Shown here piece after piece: positions 56,471 to 64,000 of a stretch of 64,000 nucleotides of DNA. The notes under the pieces were generated by a model, which worked only from the letters and a program-made list of their open reading frames with translations, did not search any database and was not told the DNA's origin. A program made the position numbers and the translations under genes. The DNA comes from Symmachiella macrocystis (GTDB taxonomy: Bacteria; Planctomycetota; Planctomycetia; Planctomycetales; Planctomycetaceae), in contig NZ_SJPP01000001.1 in the NCBI RefSeq assembly GCF_007860075.1, positions 3,941,490 to 4,005,489 on the forward strand, read 5' to 3'. Positions within the stretch are counted from its first letter, which is position 1. Each line of letters opens with the position of its first letter.

Positions 56471-57952
56471 CTGCACCGCATCCAGAATCATCTGCCGGAC
56501 AATCCCCGGGTCGGCGCCTTTGATCTCGCGCATTACTTGACCGATCAACGGTCCGGCGGCGGCTTGTTTTCCGCCGCGGAGGTCTTCGGCCGCTTTGGCG
56601 TTTTTGGCAATCACAGCGGCAATCACGCCTTCCAATTGTCCGGTGTCGGAAACGACCGCTAGATCCTTGTCGACGATGATTTGATGGATCTGCTCGGCAG
56701 TGATGATTTCGTCGCTCTCGATTTTGAGCAACTCCGCAAACAGGTCGCGGCCGCTCTTGGTCGTGATTTCTTTCTTCACGATCCGGTTCAACACGTCGCC
56801 CAGAACCGAGGAATGTAGCGGAAAATCCTGAATGCCGATGTTGCGTTCGTTCAGCTCGCGCTGGACATCTTGAGTCATCCAGTTGGCCGCTTGTTTGCCG
56901 TCGTCGCAATGCCGGGCAACGTCCTCGAAATAATCTGCGAACGCGCGGCCCTGGTCGACGATCACCGCCGCATCATACTGCGACAAGCTATACGCTTCGC
57001 GAATTCGCGCCCGGCGATCGGCAGGGAATTCGCAGGTATCGTTGCGAATCTCCTCTAAAAAATCTTCGCTGACGATCACCGGGACCAAGTCGGGGTCGGG
57101 GAGATAGCGGTAATCCGACGCCTCTTCCTTGCCCCGTTGTGAGAAGGTCATGCCTCGTTCCGCATCCCAACCGCGGGTCTCCTTGGCGACCTCTCCCATG
57201 GTTTTGCCGGTCGATTCCCATTCTTTGACTTGTCGTTTGATCTCATAATCGATCGCCATTTCCACGCCGCGAAAACTGTTGAGGTTTTTCACTTCAACAA
57301 TCGGCGTGGGGATATTCTTCCCGTCCTGGTGCACATGCAGGTTGACGTTGGCGTCGCAACGCAGACTCCCCTCCTGCATATTGCAGTCGGAGACTTCCAG
57401 ATATCCCAGCAGCAGTTTGAGTTCCTGCAAAAACGCCTTCGCTTCGGCGGCAGAGCGTAGGTCCGGTTCGGAAACAATTTCCAGCAGTGGCGTGCCGGTA
57501 CGGTTCAGGTCGACGAGGCTATCCGCGCCGCCGCCCGATTCGTCATGCATGTTCTTGCCGGCATCCTCTTCGAGATGCGCACGGATCAGACGAATCTTGC
57601 GAGGTTCGTCCTGTTCGGGATCGACAGCGATCTCGACCCAACCATCCTGGCTGAACGGCAAGTCGTATTGGCTGATCTGATAGTTCTTGGGCAGATCGGG
57701 ATAGTAATACTGTTTGCGGTCCCATTTGGTGAACGACGGGATGTCGCAATTGAGCGCCATGCCGGTCTTGACGGACAGCCGAAACGCCTCCTGGTTCATT
57801 ACCGGCAATGCCCCAGGCAGTCCGAGACAGACCGGGCAGGTTTGCGTGTTGGGATGGTCCGGGTTGAATTTATTCGCGCAGCCACAAAAGATCTTGCTCT
57901 CGGTGAGCAATTGCACGTGCACTTCGAGGCCGATAATGACGGTGTAATCCAT
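56465..57952 (-). CDS. gatB: Asp/Glu-tRNA(Asn/Gln) amidotransferase subunit B
   Basis: GatB works with GatA and GatC to convert Glu-tRNA(Gln) and Asp-tRNA(Asn) to the correct amidated forms. The 495 residues have '[21 protein letters not shown]' at the start, the zinc-type Cys set 'CGCANKF..CPVCLG', '[20 protein letters not shown]', '[14 protein letters not shown]' and '[19 protein letters not shown]'. The C-terminal YqeY-like tail domain (about 350-495) is complete. ATG 57952 matches the family start, and AAGAAG lies upstream. gatA and gatC are not in the window. The stop lies inside a dispersed repeat. Confidence 0.96.
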   Translation of the reverse strand: MDYTVIIGLEVHVQLLTESKIFCGCANKFNPDHPNTQTCPVCLGLPGALPVMNQEAFRLSVKTGMALNCDIPSFTKWDRKQYYYPDLPKNYQISQYDLPFSQDGWVEIAVDPEQDEPRKIRLIRAHLEEDAGKNMHDESGGGADSLVDLNRTGTPLLEIVSEPDLRSAAEAKAFLQELKLLLGYLEVSDCNMQEGSLRCDANVNLHVHQDGKNIPTPIVEVKNLNSFRGVEMAIDYEIKRQVKEWESTGKTMGEVAKETRGWDAERGMTFSQRGKEEASDYRYLPDPDLVPVIVSEDFLEEIRNDTCEFPADRRARIREAYSLSQYDAAVIVDQGRAFADYFEDVARHCDDGKQAANWMTQDVQRELNERNIGIQDFPLHSSVLGDVLNRIVKKEITTKSGRDLFAELLKIESDEIITAEQIHQIIVDKDLAVVSDTGQLEGVIAAVIAKNAKAAEDLRGGKQAAAGPLIGQVMREIKGADPGIVRQMILDAVQE

Positions 57953-58266
57953 GGTCTTCTTGTACAATGTCCACAATCAAAAGGGTATTGAGTCTGTGAT
58001 TGTACATTGTCCAAATGTTTGCCGCGACTGTCTCAAGAGTCTTCGCCCGTAAAAGTAGGGACGGATCAGAAGATTGATGACACAGAGTTCTCAATGCATC
58101 ACCTCGCGATAAGCGGACGCCGTGCGCGACCGCAAGCGGTCGGTTTGGGATTTTCGAGTGCCACGCCAAAAATCTGTGTTTTATCTGTGTTCAATCTGTG
58201 GCTAAGAAAACCGAAACGCTGAGTTGCGGTTCCGACTTCTGTGCCCTCCGTGGTGAATCCCCCCGC
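57953..58266. other. intergenic region with dispersed repeats
   Basis: The 314 bases contain a run of direct repeats (ATCTGTGTT, about 58171-58204) and one CTGTGCCCTCCGTGGTGAA arm (58238-58257), and no supported gene. Confidence 0.6.
58171..58257. repeat. ATCTGTG direct repeats plus CCTCCGTGGTGAA arm
   Basis: Three copies of ATCTGTG(TT/GG) are followed after 35 bases by TCTGTGCCCTCCGTGGTGAA, which matches the outer arm of the 7257-7392 element. Confidence 0.6.
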
Positions 58267-60141
58267 TCACCCCGCTTGACGTTTTTTCAGCGCCGCTATG
58301 CGATCACTCTGCCGACGTTCTATGTTCTCGATCGTGTCCTTGGGGATCGCTTCGATCAAGCGTTGGGTGTATTCCTCGACCGGGTTGGCGTAGATGCTTT
58401 CCGAAGGGCCGAACTCGACGATTTTCCCCATATTCATGACGGCCATCATATCCGACATGAATTTGACGACGCTCAAGTCGTGACTGATAAAGACGTACGT
58501 CAGGCCGTGTTGTTCCTGTAAGTCCTTGAGCAAGTTCAGCACTTGGGCTTGGACCGAGACATCCAAGGCGGAGACCGATTCGTCGCAGATGATGAACTCC
58601 GGCTCGACGGCCAAAGCGCGGGCAATGCAAATCCGTTGGCGTTGACCACCGGAAAACTCGTGCGGATAACGTCCCAGGAAATCCCCTTTCAGTCCGACTT
58701 CTTCCAAGAGCGATGCCGCCCGCTCGCGGCGATCTTTGCGGGACCCGCCCAGTTTGTGCACCATCATGGGTTCGGTGAGAGCCGCATCAATGGTCATACG
58801 GGGATTCAGCGAGCCATAAGGATCTTGGAAAATAATCTGGATCCGCCGCCGCATGGCGCGGAGTTCCGAGCCGCTAGCCGTGGTGGCATCGATGCCCTCG
58901 AAGGTCACTTTCCCCGAAGTGGGTTGCACCAAACGTAGGATCGCCCGACCGGTGGTTGTTTTCCCGCAACCCGATTCCCCAACTAAGCCCAGAGTTTGTC
59001 CTTTGTAGACGTTAAAGCTAATACCGTCGACCGCGCGGACGTGATCGACCGTTCGGGACAGCACTCCTTTTTTGATCGGGAAATAGACTTTCAAGTCCTC
59101 CACAGCGAGCACCGGCGTCTGCCCCTCGGGGACGGTTTCTGTATCGGCTTCGTGGTCCCCTTCTTCCCAAGGATGCCCCATCGATTTCAATTCCGCCTTG
59201 GGATGCAACAAGCGTCCGCGGCCTTTGGAGACCAATGCTTTCATTCGCTCTTCGTCAACGACCCGTTCGATGACTTCGGTCTGGTCGCCGACTTGTTTGG
59301 TTTCCATAAAGTCGACCACCGTCGGCAGCCGCCGGAACGTCGATTCCAGTTGCGGCCGGCAAGCGAGCAAGCCTTTGGTGTAGGGGTGTTGGGCATTGGT
59401 GAAGATTTCGAGAATCGTGTTGTATTCGACCAATTTGCCATTGAACATCACGGCGACATCGTCGGCGATTTCAGCGATCACTCCCAGGTCGTGCGTGATG
59501 AACAAAATGGACATGCCTCGTTCATCGCGCAATTCGCGAATCAAATCCAGAATCTGTGCCTGGATCGTTACGTCCAGCGCCGTTGTCGGTTCGTCGGCGA
59601 TGAGTAGTTTTGGGTTGCAACTGAGCGCCATGGCGATCATCACCCGCTGTTTTTGCCCACCCGACATTTCGTGCGGATAACTGTCGACCCGTCGCGACGC
59701 ATCGCGAATGCCGACTTCTTCGAACAACTCAATCGTCCGCTTACGGGCTTCGGCCTTGGAGACCTTTTGGTGCAGGATGATCGCTTCCATCACCTGCTTG
59801 CCCACCTTAAACACCGGGTTCAGTGAGGTGGTCGGTTCCTGAAAGATCATGCTGATATCTTTACCCCGAATCGACCGCATCTCCGCATCGGGCAACCGGA
59901 CCAAATCGCGCCCCAGAAACGAAATCGAACCCGCTTCGATGTTGGCCGAAACTTCCGGCAACAGCCGCATGATGGTCAGCGAGGTGACCGATTTGCCGGA
60001 CCCCGATTCCCCCACCAGTCCCAGCGTATGCCCTTCCTTGATCTTGATCGAAAGGTCATCAACCGCTTTAACGATTCCGCCATCGGTGTGGAAATAGGTC
60101 TTGAGGCCTTGAATATCAACAAGCGTAGGAGCATCAGCCAT
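58267..60141 (-). CDS. ABC transporter ATP-binding protein, fused oligopeptide-type double ATPase
   Basis: The 624-residue protein holds two complete ABC ATPases of the Dpp/Opp/GsiA type. The first has Walker A 'GESGSGKS' (44-51), signature 'SGGQKQR' (160-166) and Walker B 'LLIADEP' (179-185). The second starts at about 345 with 'GESGCGKTT' (about 388-396), and later 'FSGGQRQR' and 'FIICDES'. Each domain ends with the 'HPYTKGLLA'/'[11 protein letters not shown]' oligopeptide tail. A 90-residue linker separates them. It energises peptide or similar uptake at the inner membrane. No permease or binding-protein gene is in the window. ATG 60141 is family-consistent but lacks an SD. Confidence 0.93.
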   Translation of the reverse strand: MADAPTLVDIQGLKTYFHTDGGIVKAVDDLSIKIKEGHTLGLVGESGSGKSVTSLTIMRLLPEVSANIEAGSISFLGRDLVRLPDAEMRSIRGKDISMIFQEPTTSLNPVFKVGKQVMEAIILHQKVSKAEARKRTIELFEEVGIRDASRRVDSYPHEMSGGQKQRVMIAMALSCNPKLLIADEPTTALDVTIQAQILDLIRELRDERGMSILFITHDLGVIAEIADDVAVMFNGKLVEYNTILEIFTNAQHPYTKGLLACRPQLESTFRRLPTVVDFMETKQVGDQTEVIERVVDEERMKALVSKGRGRLLHPKAELKSMGHPWEEGDHEADTETVPEGQTPVLAVEDLKVYFPIKKGVLSRTVDHVRAVDGISFNVYKGQTLGLVGESGCGKTTTGRAILRLVQPTSGKVTFEGIDATTASGSELRAMRRRIQIIFQDPYGSLNPRMTIDAALTEPMMVHKLGGSRKDRRERAASLLEEVGLKGDFLGRYPHEFSGGQRQRICIARALAVEPEFIICDESVSALDVSVQAQVLNLLKDLQEQHGLTYVFISHDLSVVKFMSDMMAVMNMGKIVEFGPSESIYANPVEEYTQRLIEAIPKDTIENIERRQSDRIAALKKRQAG

Positions 60142-60439
60142 CCGGGAGGATCTCACTTTGCTGGAAAAATCGATTCGTTGCTGCGAAAGACGACTGCGCA
60201 GCCACGCGTGCAAGAATCGTGCATGCAGGAAAAGGTGTCAAGGGCGGGTTAAGTCGGAAGACCAAAGGAGCACGGCTGGAATGAATTGCCTGCCAGGTCC
60301 GACTTTGGCGACAAATCCTAAAAAAATTGGAAACGAAAGCCGTGAAAACGTTTTAAACCGGAGGTGGCAGGCCTAGAATCATTCCATTCATTAAGGCTTT
60401 TTGTTAATCCGAATCAACCAATAATGGGGACTGAGTGGA

Positions 60440-61147
60440 ATGTCATTGGGGAAAAAATGCGGAGCCGAGTTCCTTGGAACCTTCTGGTTGACTTTCGGTG
60501 GCTGTGGTAGTGCAGTGCTCGCCGCCGGATATCCCGACGTGGGTATCGGCTGGTTGGGCGTTTCGTTCGCGTTCGGCTTATCACTACTGACAATGGCCTT
60601 TGCGATCGGCCACATTTCCGGTTGTCACATTAACCCGGCCGTTTCGGTGGGGTTGCTGGTTGCTAAGCGATTCAAAGCTGCTGAATTCCTCCCTTATGTG
60701 ATCGCCCAGGTCGCAGGAGCCATTGCCGGCTCCAGCGTGTTATACCTCATTGCTAGTGGGCATGCAGATTTTTCTCTGGAAGACGGATTCGCGGCCAACG
60801 GATATGGCGAACATTCGCCTGCGGGATATTCGCTCGTCGCGGGCTTAGTGACTGAGATCGTACTCACTTTTTTCTTCCTTATGATTATTTTGGGATCCAC
60901 CGATAGCCGAGCTCCTCAAGGATTTGCCCCGATCGCTATTGGGCTGGGTTTGACGATGATCCTTTTGATTGGCATTCCTGTCACAAACATGTCGGTGAAT
61001 CCGGCGCGGAGTACCGGTCCCGCACTCTACGTCGGTGGGTGGGCACTGTCGCAACTGTGGATGTTCTGGGTCGCGCCCATCGTTGGTGCCGCACTCGCCG
61101 GAGTGGTTTATCCGCTGATAGCAGGAGACCCGAAAGCGGAAGATTGA
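60440..61147 (+). CDS. aqpZ: aquaporin (AqpZ-like) with altered selectivity filter
   Basis: Aquaporins are tetrameric membrane channels for water or small solutes. The 235 residues have six helices and both channel loops, with '[15 protein letters not shown]' and '[12 protein letters not shown]'. Aligned with E. coli AqpZ by eye, three filter positions can be compared. The helix-2 Phe is kept ('AFGL'), and the loop Arg is kept ('NPAR'). The His of helix 5 ('IHLISIP') is Leu ('ILLIGIP'), and the Thr before the second NPA is Met ('TNMSV'). The gene is preceded by a 298-base gap and has a weak SD. Confidence 0.93.
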   Translation: MSLGKKCGAEFLGTFWLTFGGCGSAVLAAGYPDVGIGWLGVSFAFGLSLLTMAFAIGHISGCHINPAVSVGLLVAKRFKAAEFLPYVIAQVAGAIAGSSVLYLIASGHADFSLEDGFAANGYGEHSPAGYSLVAGLVTEIVLTFFFLMIILGSTDSRAPQGFAPIAIGLGLTMILLIGIPVTNMSVNPARSTGPALYVGGWALSQLWMFWVAPIVGAALAGVVYPLIAGDPKAED

Positions 61148-61199
61148 TCCGGATCGTGCGCACCTATCCAATCGGTCCCGCCACGCTTAAGCTGCGGGT

Positions 61200-62288
61200 T
61201 CAGATCTTGATGTAGATCTTCTTGCGGTGCAGTACATAGGCGAGTGCCGCCAGCAGTCCGTAATAGGACAGAATTCCGCAGAGGCCCAGTGGGACGGCGA
61301 GCGAGGGGTTGGATTCGACCAACGGTTTCTGGATCCATTCGAAACTCTTCGTGATGATCTCCTTAGGCGCCTCGGTTTCAGAAATCACGCATTGCACGAT
61401 ATAGATGAACAGCGCATTCATGCTGACCGAGGTGAATGTGGGAATGCGAATGCCTCCCACGTCGCAGAGGAAATGAAAGGCCAGTAACGTCAGAAAGCAA
61501 ATGCCCGTGGACCAGAGCGGAAACGGCAAAGTCATGTGGTAGGCTGAGATGGGCCACAACGGTTTGACTTCTCCCCACGGCATGCTGACCGCCCAACCCG
61601 CTGCACACAAGTTGATGCCCAGCAACAGACAATAGGTGACGATCCGCTGGCGATCATTGCTTTTCATGATGTCATAAGCAATCGTCCCCAGTAGCAGGAT
61701 GAAGCACCAGCTCAATGGGCCAAAGGGGCCCCCGTTGATCCGTACATCAAATAGGGTCGACTGATACGGGATCCATTTGAACAGATAGGGCAGATTCTCG
61801 TCCGTCAGATCCCCCGTCCTCATGATCCACGGCCCGTAAACCGTAAAGCTGACCAGTGCCTGATAGAGCAATGCCATACTGCAAGCGGCAATCGCCCTCA
61901 CTTTGGGGGACTTGTCGATGAACATCACCGCCAATAGACCGGCCAAACCGATGTCCATGAGGGCATCCCACAGCCAGCCCATATAAATCACAAAGGCGAT
62001 GAGCACTAAAGTGGTGAACCGCTTCACCATGGCGATTCGCGTGGCCGTTACGCCGGTGACCTCACTGCGACGCAGCCAGGACAAACGCATGCTGATTCCC
62101 ACAACAAACATGAAAATGGGAGCAATCGTATCGGCATAGGTGAAATGATCTTTATGGTGACTCAACTGTTCGAGTTCTATCCCAAACATGCCTTTGGAAT
62201 TGACCAGAATCATTCCGAAAATCGCATACCCTCGCAGTTGGTCAATCGAGAGCAAACGATTCGAGGCATTTAACGTAGTAGGGGACAT
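61200..62288 (-). CDS. DUF5009/HGSNAT-like membrane acyltransferase
   Basis: The 362-residue membrane protein has about ten hydrophobic segments. It begins with 'LLSIDQLRGYAIFGMILVN', the starting helix seen in heparan-alpha-glucosaminide N-acetyltransferase-like and DUF1624/DUF5009 proteins. 'DTIAPIFMFVVGISM' carries the typical start of the second helix. It may acetylate or otherwise modify a carbohydrate at the membrane. The catalytic His cannot be located with certainty. The SD is weak, and no operon partner is visible. Confidence 0.75.
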   Translation of the reverse strand: MSPTTLNASNRLLSIDQLRGYAIFGMILVNSKGMFGIELEQLSHHKDHFTYADTIAPIFMFVVGISMRLSWLRRSEVTGVTATRIAMVKRFTTLVLIAFVIYMGWLWDALMDIGLAGLLAVMFIDKSPKVRAIAACSMALLYQALVSFTVYGPWIMRTGDLTDENLPYLFKWIPYQSTLFDVRINGGPFGPLSWCFILLLGTIAYDIMKSNDRQRIVTYCLLLGINLCAAGWAVSMPWGEVKPLWPISAYHMTLPFPLWSTGICFLTLLAFHFLCDVGGIRIPTFTSVSMNALFIYIVQCVISETEAPKEIITKSFEWIQKPLVESNPSLAVPLGLCGILSYYGLLAALAYVLHRKKIYIKI

Positions 62289-62704
62289 AGCCGGTTCCGA
62301 AGGGGGAGTGAATGGTGGGATGCACAGGAAATTGCAAGGAATTGAAAAAAGCGTAGCATTGCTCGCCGTTGTTTGTCAAAACAGGAGGCGGGCTGCGTTG
62401 AACACCACGCTTTTAATGTATCGTTGGGAATGAACGCGTTTCACACCAACTGGGGAATAGGAAACAGACCCGCTCTCTCAGGCCATAGCAATACAGGGTG
62501 GATCAGATCCTGCAAAGACTAAGCCTTGCCAACGTGGTGTTGGGCCAGTGCGAGAATGCGTCCGCAGTCGGTCGCTTGGCGCGTCTGCCACCCCCTTGAC
62601 AGGTACTCTACCGTACTCGAAAATAACTGGGGCCACTTCAGGAAAAAACCAGAGATTCTAAATACTCTGAGTTGATTCGCGGCAGCACTTCTAAGGGAAA
62701 ATCC
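62289..62704. other. divergent intergenic region
   Basis: The 416 bases separate the acyltransferase-like gene from the SGNH hydrolase. A minus-strand frame at 62519-63001 overlaps the hydrolase and has no supporting signal. I see no repeat or gene. Confidence 0.5.
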
Positions 62705-64000
62705 ATGGCAGAACCTCCAAGCGAATCGGCTTCTTCTAACGCAGAGAAGCCCCAAGAATCGAAGAAACGTCGCCGGATTTCCCCGCTGAAGAAGGTTCTG
62801 TTTTCGATCGTGGCCACCGTGGTCTTTTTCGGAGCCATGGAATTGATGCTTGCCGCCTTTGGGGTGAATCCGATCACCTACAATGAAGATCCGTTCGTGG
62901 GCTTCACGTCTCGGTCGCCGTTGTATGAAGCAGTCCAGACACCCGACGGGACTTCGATCTACTCCACAGCCCCCAAAAAATTGCAATGGTTCAATCCGCA
63001 AGCGTTCCCCGCAGAGAAAGCGAAAGGCGATTATCGCATTTTTTGTGTCGGTGGGTCAACGACTTACGGCCGCCCTTATAATGACGTGACTTCATTTGCT
63101 GGTTGGTTGCGCACGTACTTAACAGCTGCCGATTCCAGCCATCCCTGGGAAGTGATCAATGCCGGCGGCATCAGCTATGCCAGTTATCGTGTCGCGTCTC
63201 TGATGGAAGAACTGATTGAATATCAACCGGACCTGTTCATCATCTATTGCGGCCAGAATGAGTTTCTAGAACGTCGGACCTACAGCCAGTTGATGGCCAC
63301 ACCCAGCGCCGTTCGCGAAACGGGAGCCATCGTGGCGCGGTCGCGGATTTATGCCTCGGTTCGCACCATGCTCGGTCATGGCGGTGGGGCGCAGAGTTCC
63401 TCCGCGACCAACAAACTTCCCGAAGAGGTCGAGGCCATTCTCGACGGTTCCATCGGACCGGATGACTATATCCGGGATGATGAACAACGCACCCAAACCA
63501 TTGAGCACTTTCGGTTTAATCTTGAAAGAATGATCGAAATTGCGCGGTCCGTCGGCGCGCGTGTGGTGATGGTGAACCCGGCTGCCAACGAACGCAATAT
63601 GTCTCCCTTCAAAAATCTGCACAGCGACGATTTGAAGCCTGAAGAGGTCGCCCGCTGGCAGGAACTCATGACGCAGGGGACCACTCAACAAGAGTCAGGA
63701 GAATTTGAAGAAGCTTTAAAATCATTAGACCAAGCCATCTCTATCGATCCGCATTATGCGCAAGCTCATTTCGTGCGAGGTGAGATCCTTTATGCGCTCA
63801 AACAGTATCCCGAAGCTAAACAGGCCTTCCAGCGTGCGATTGACGAAGATGTCTGTCCACTGCGGATACTGCCCGAAATGCAGTCGGTTGTTAAAGAGGT
63901 CGCCGCTCAGTTCGAGGTTCCGCTCGTCGATTTTCAAGAGCTGGTTGAGACCAAGACCGAGACCGGTATCACAGGCGAAGAGTGGTTTCTGGACCACGTC
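62705..64000 (+). CDS. SGNH/GDSL hydrolase with TPR-like insert, cut by the window end
   Basis: The first 432 residues are visible and the gene continues beyond the window. A basic cytoplasmic stretch ('SKKRRRISPLKK') precedes a membrane anchor (about 31-48). Then come SGNH blocks: block I 'CVGGSTTYGRP' with the nucleophilic Ser, 'INAGGISYASYRVASLMEE', and block III 'IIYCGQNEF' with the Asn. A TPR-like pair (about 322-375: 'SGEFEEALKSLDQAISIDPHYAQAHFVRGEILYALKQYPEAKQAF') sits between the lipase blocks. The visible end is 'EEWFLDHV', the start of the D-x-x-H block V. It is likely a membrane-bound esterase or acetyl-transfer enzyme for polysaccharides. ATG follows AAGGGA at about six bases. Confidence 0.8.
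   Translation, partial: MAEPPSESASSNAEKPQESKKRRRISPLKKVLFSIVATVVFFGAMELMLAAFGVNPITYNEDPFVGFTSRSPLYEAVQTPDGTSIYSTAPKKLQWFNPQAFPAEKAKGDYRIFCVGGSTTYGRPYNDVTSFAGWLRTYLTAADSSHPWEVINAGGISYASYRVASLMEELIEYQPDLFIIYCGQNEFLERRTYSQLMATPSAVRETGAIVARSRIYASVRTMLGHGGGAQSSSATNKLPEEVEAILDGSIGPDDYIRDDEQRTQTIEHFRFNLERMIEIARSVGARVVMVNPAANERNMSPFKNLHSDDLKPEEVARWQELMTQGTTQQESGEFEEALKSLDQAISIDPHYAQAHFVRGEILYALKQYPEAKQAFQRAIDEDVCPLRILPEMQSVVKEVAAQFEVPLVDFQELVETKTETGITGEEWFLDHV

Noticed and set aside
1-64000. CRISPR array, prophage or insertion sequence
   Set aside because: No regularly spaced direct repeats, transposase, integrase or phage structural genes were seen; the short repeats found are palindromic and dispersed.

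Overview
The window looks like chromosomal DNA of a planctomycete, most likely from the Planctomycetaceae. Three DUF1501 proteins with Tat-type leaders, a DUF1080-ThuA fusion, a PL10 pectate lyase, orphan mraZ and groES genes and many short dispersed palindromes all fit that group. This placement is inferred from gene content, not from a marker-gene search. Coding density is moderate. Many starts are GTG or TTG, and several were chosen here because of a Shine-Dalgarno (SD) sequence. I see no prophage, insertion sequence, CRISPR array or rRNA.

Layout. 1-4.5 kb: an esterase tail converges on kdsD and a giant LptA/LptC-like gene (outer-membrane lipopolysaccharide). 4.9-9.2 kb: ppk2, a cupin, ruvA, a DUF1501 gene and tRNA-Gly(CCC), separated by palindromic repeats. 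9.4-18.5 kb: secreted and degradative functions (small exported protein, M28 peptidase, YdjC-type deacetylase, lipoprotein, PL10 lyase, two tandem DUF1501 genes). 18.7-25.4 kb: two metallo-beta-lactamase-fold hydrolases, a PLP enzyme, an AI-2E-family permease and methylmalonate-semialdehyde dehydrogenase. 25.7-34.1 kb: dnaK diverges from pheA, followed by the core block tpiA, secG, yicC, gmk, rpoZ, coaC. 34-45.6 kb: a coupled TVP38/disulfide-oxidoreductase pair, a convergent CheX-like/STAS pair, then ion and pH genes (nhaA, HdeD-like, KefB-like) around a sugar-hydrolase fusion. 45.8-50.9 kb: thiC, an MFS carrier, groES, mraZ and a 66-residue ORF. 51-58 kb: a glycosyltransferase/flippase-like pair, an operon of methyltransferase, 2OG-Fe(II) oxygenase and MoaB, a DUF4261 gene and gatB. 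58.2-64 kb: a double-ATPase ABC protein, an aquaporin, an acyltransferase-like membrane protein and a truncated SGNH hydrolase with a TPR-like insert.

The most unusual signals are these. At least six unrelated palindrome families occur as inverted doublets (REPIN-like), and a seventh repeat sits directly on gene stop codons, always in the gene's orientation. The LptA/LptC-like protein is about five times the usual size. The PheA protein has a histone-H1-like tail and an apparently degenerate chorismate mutase domain. The aquaporin has a changed selectivity filter. No single stretch reads as a complete unknown defence or biosynthetic system; the methyltransferase/oxygenase/MoaB operon is the best candidate for undescribed biochemistry.
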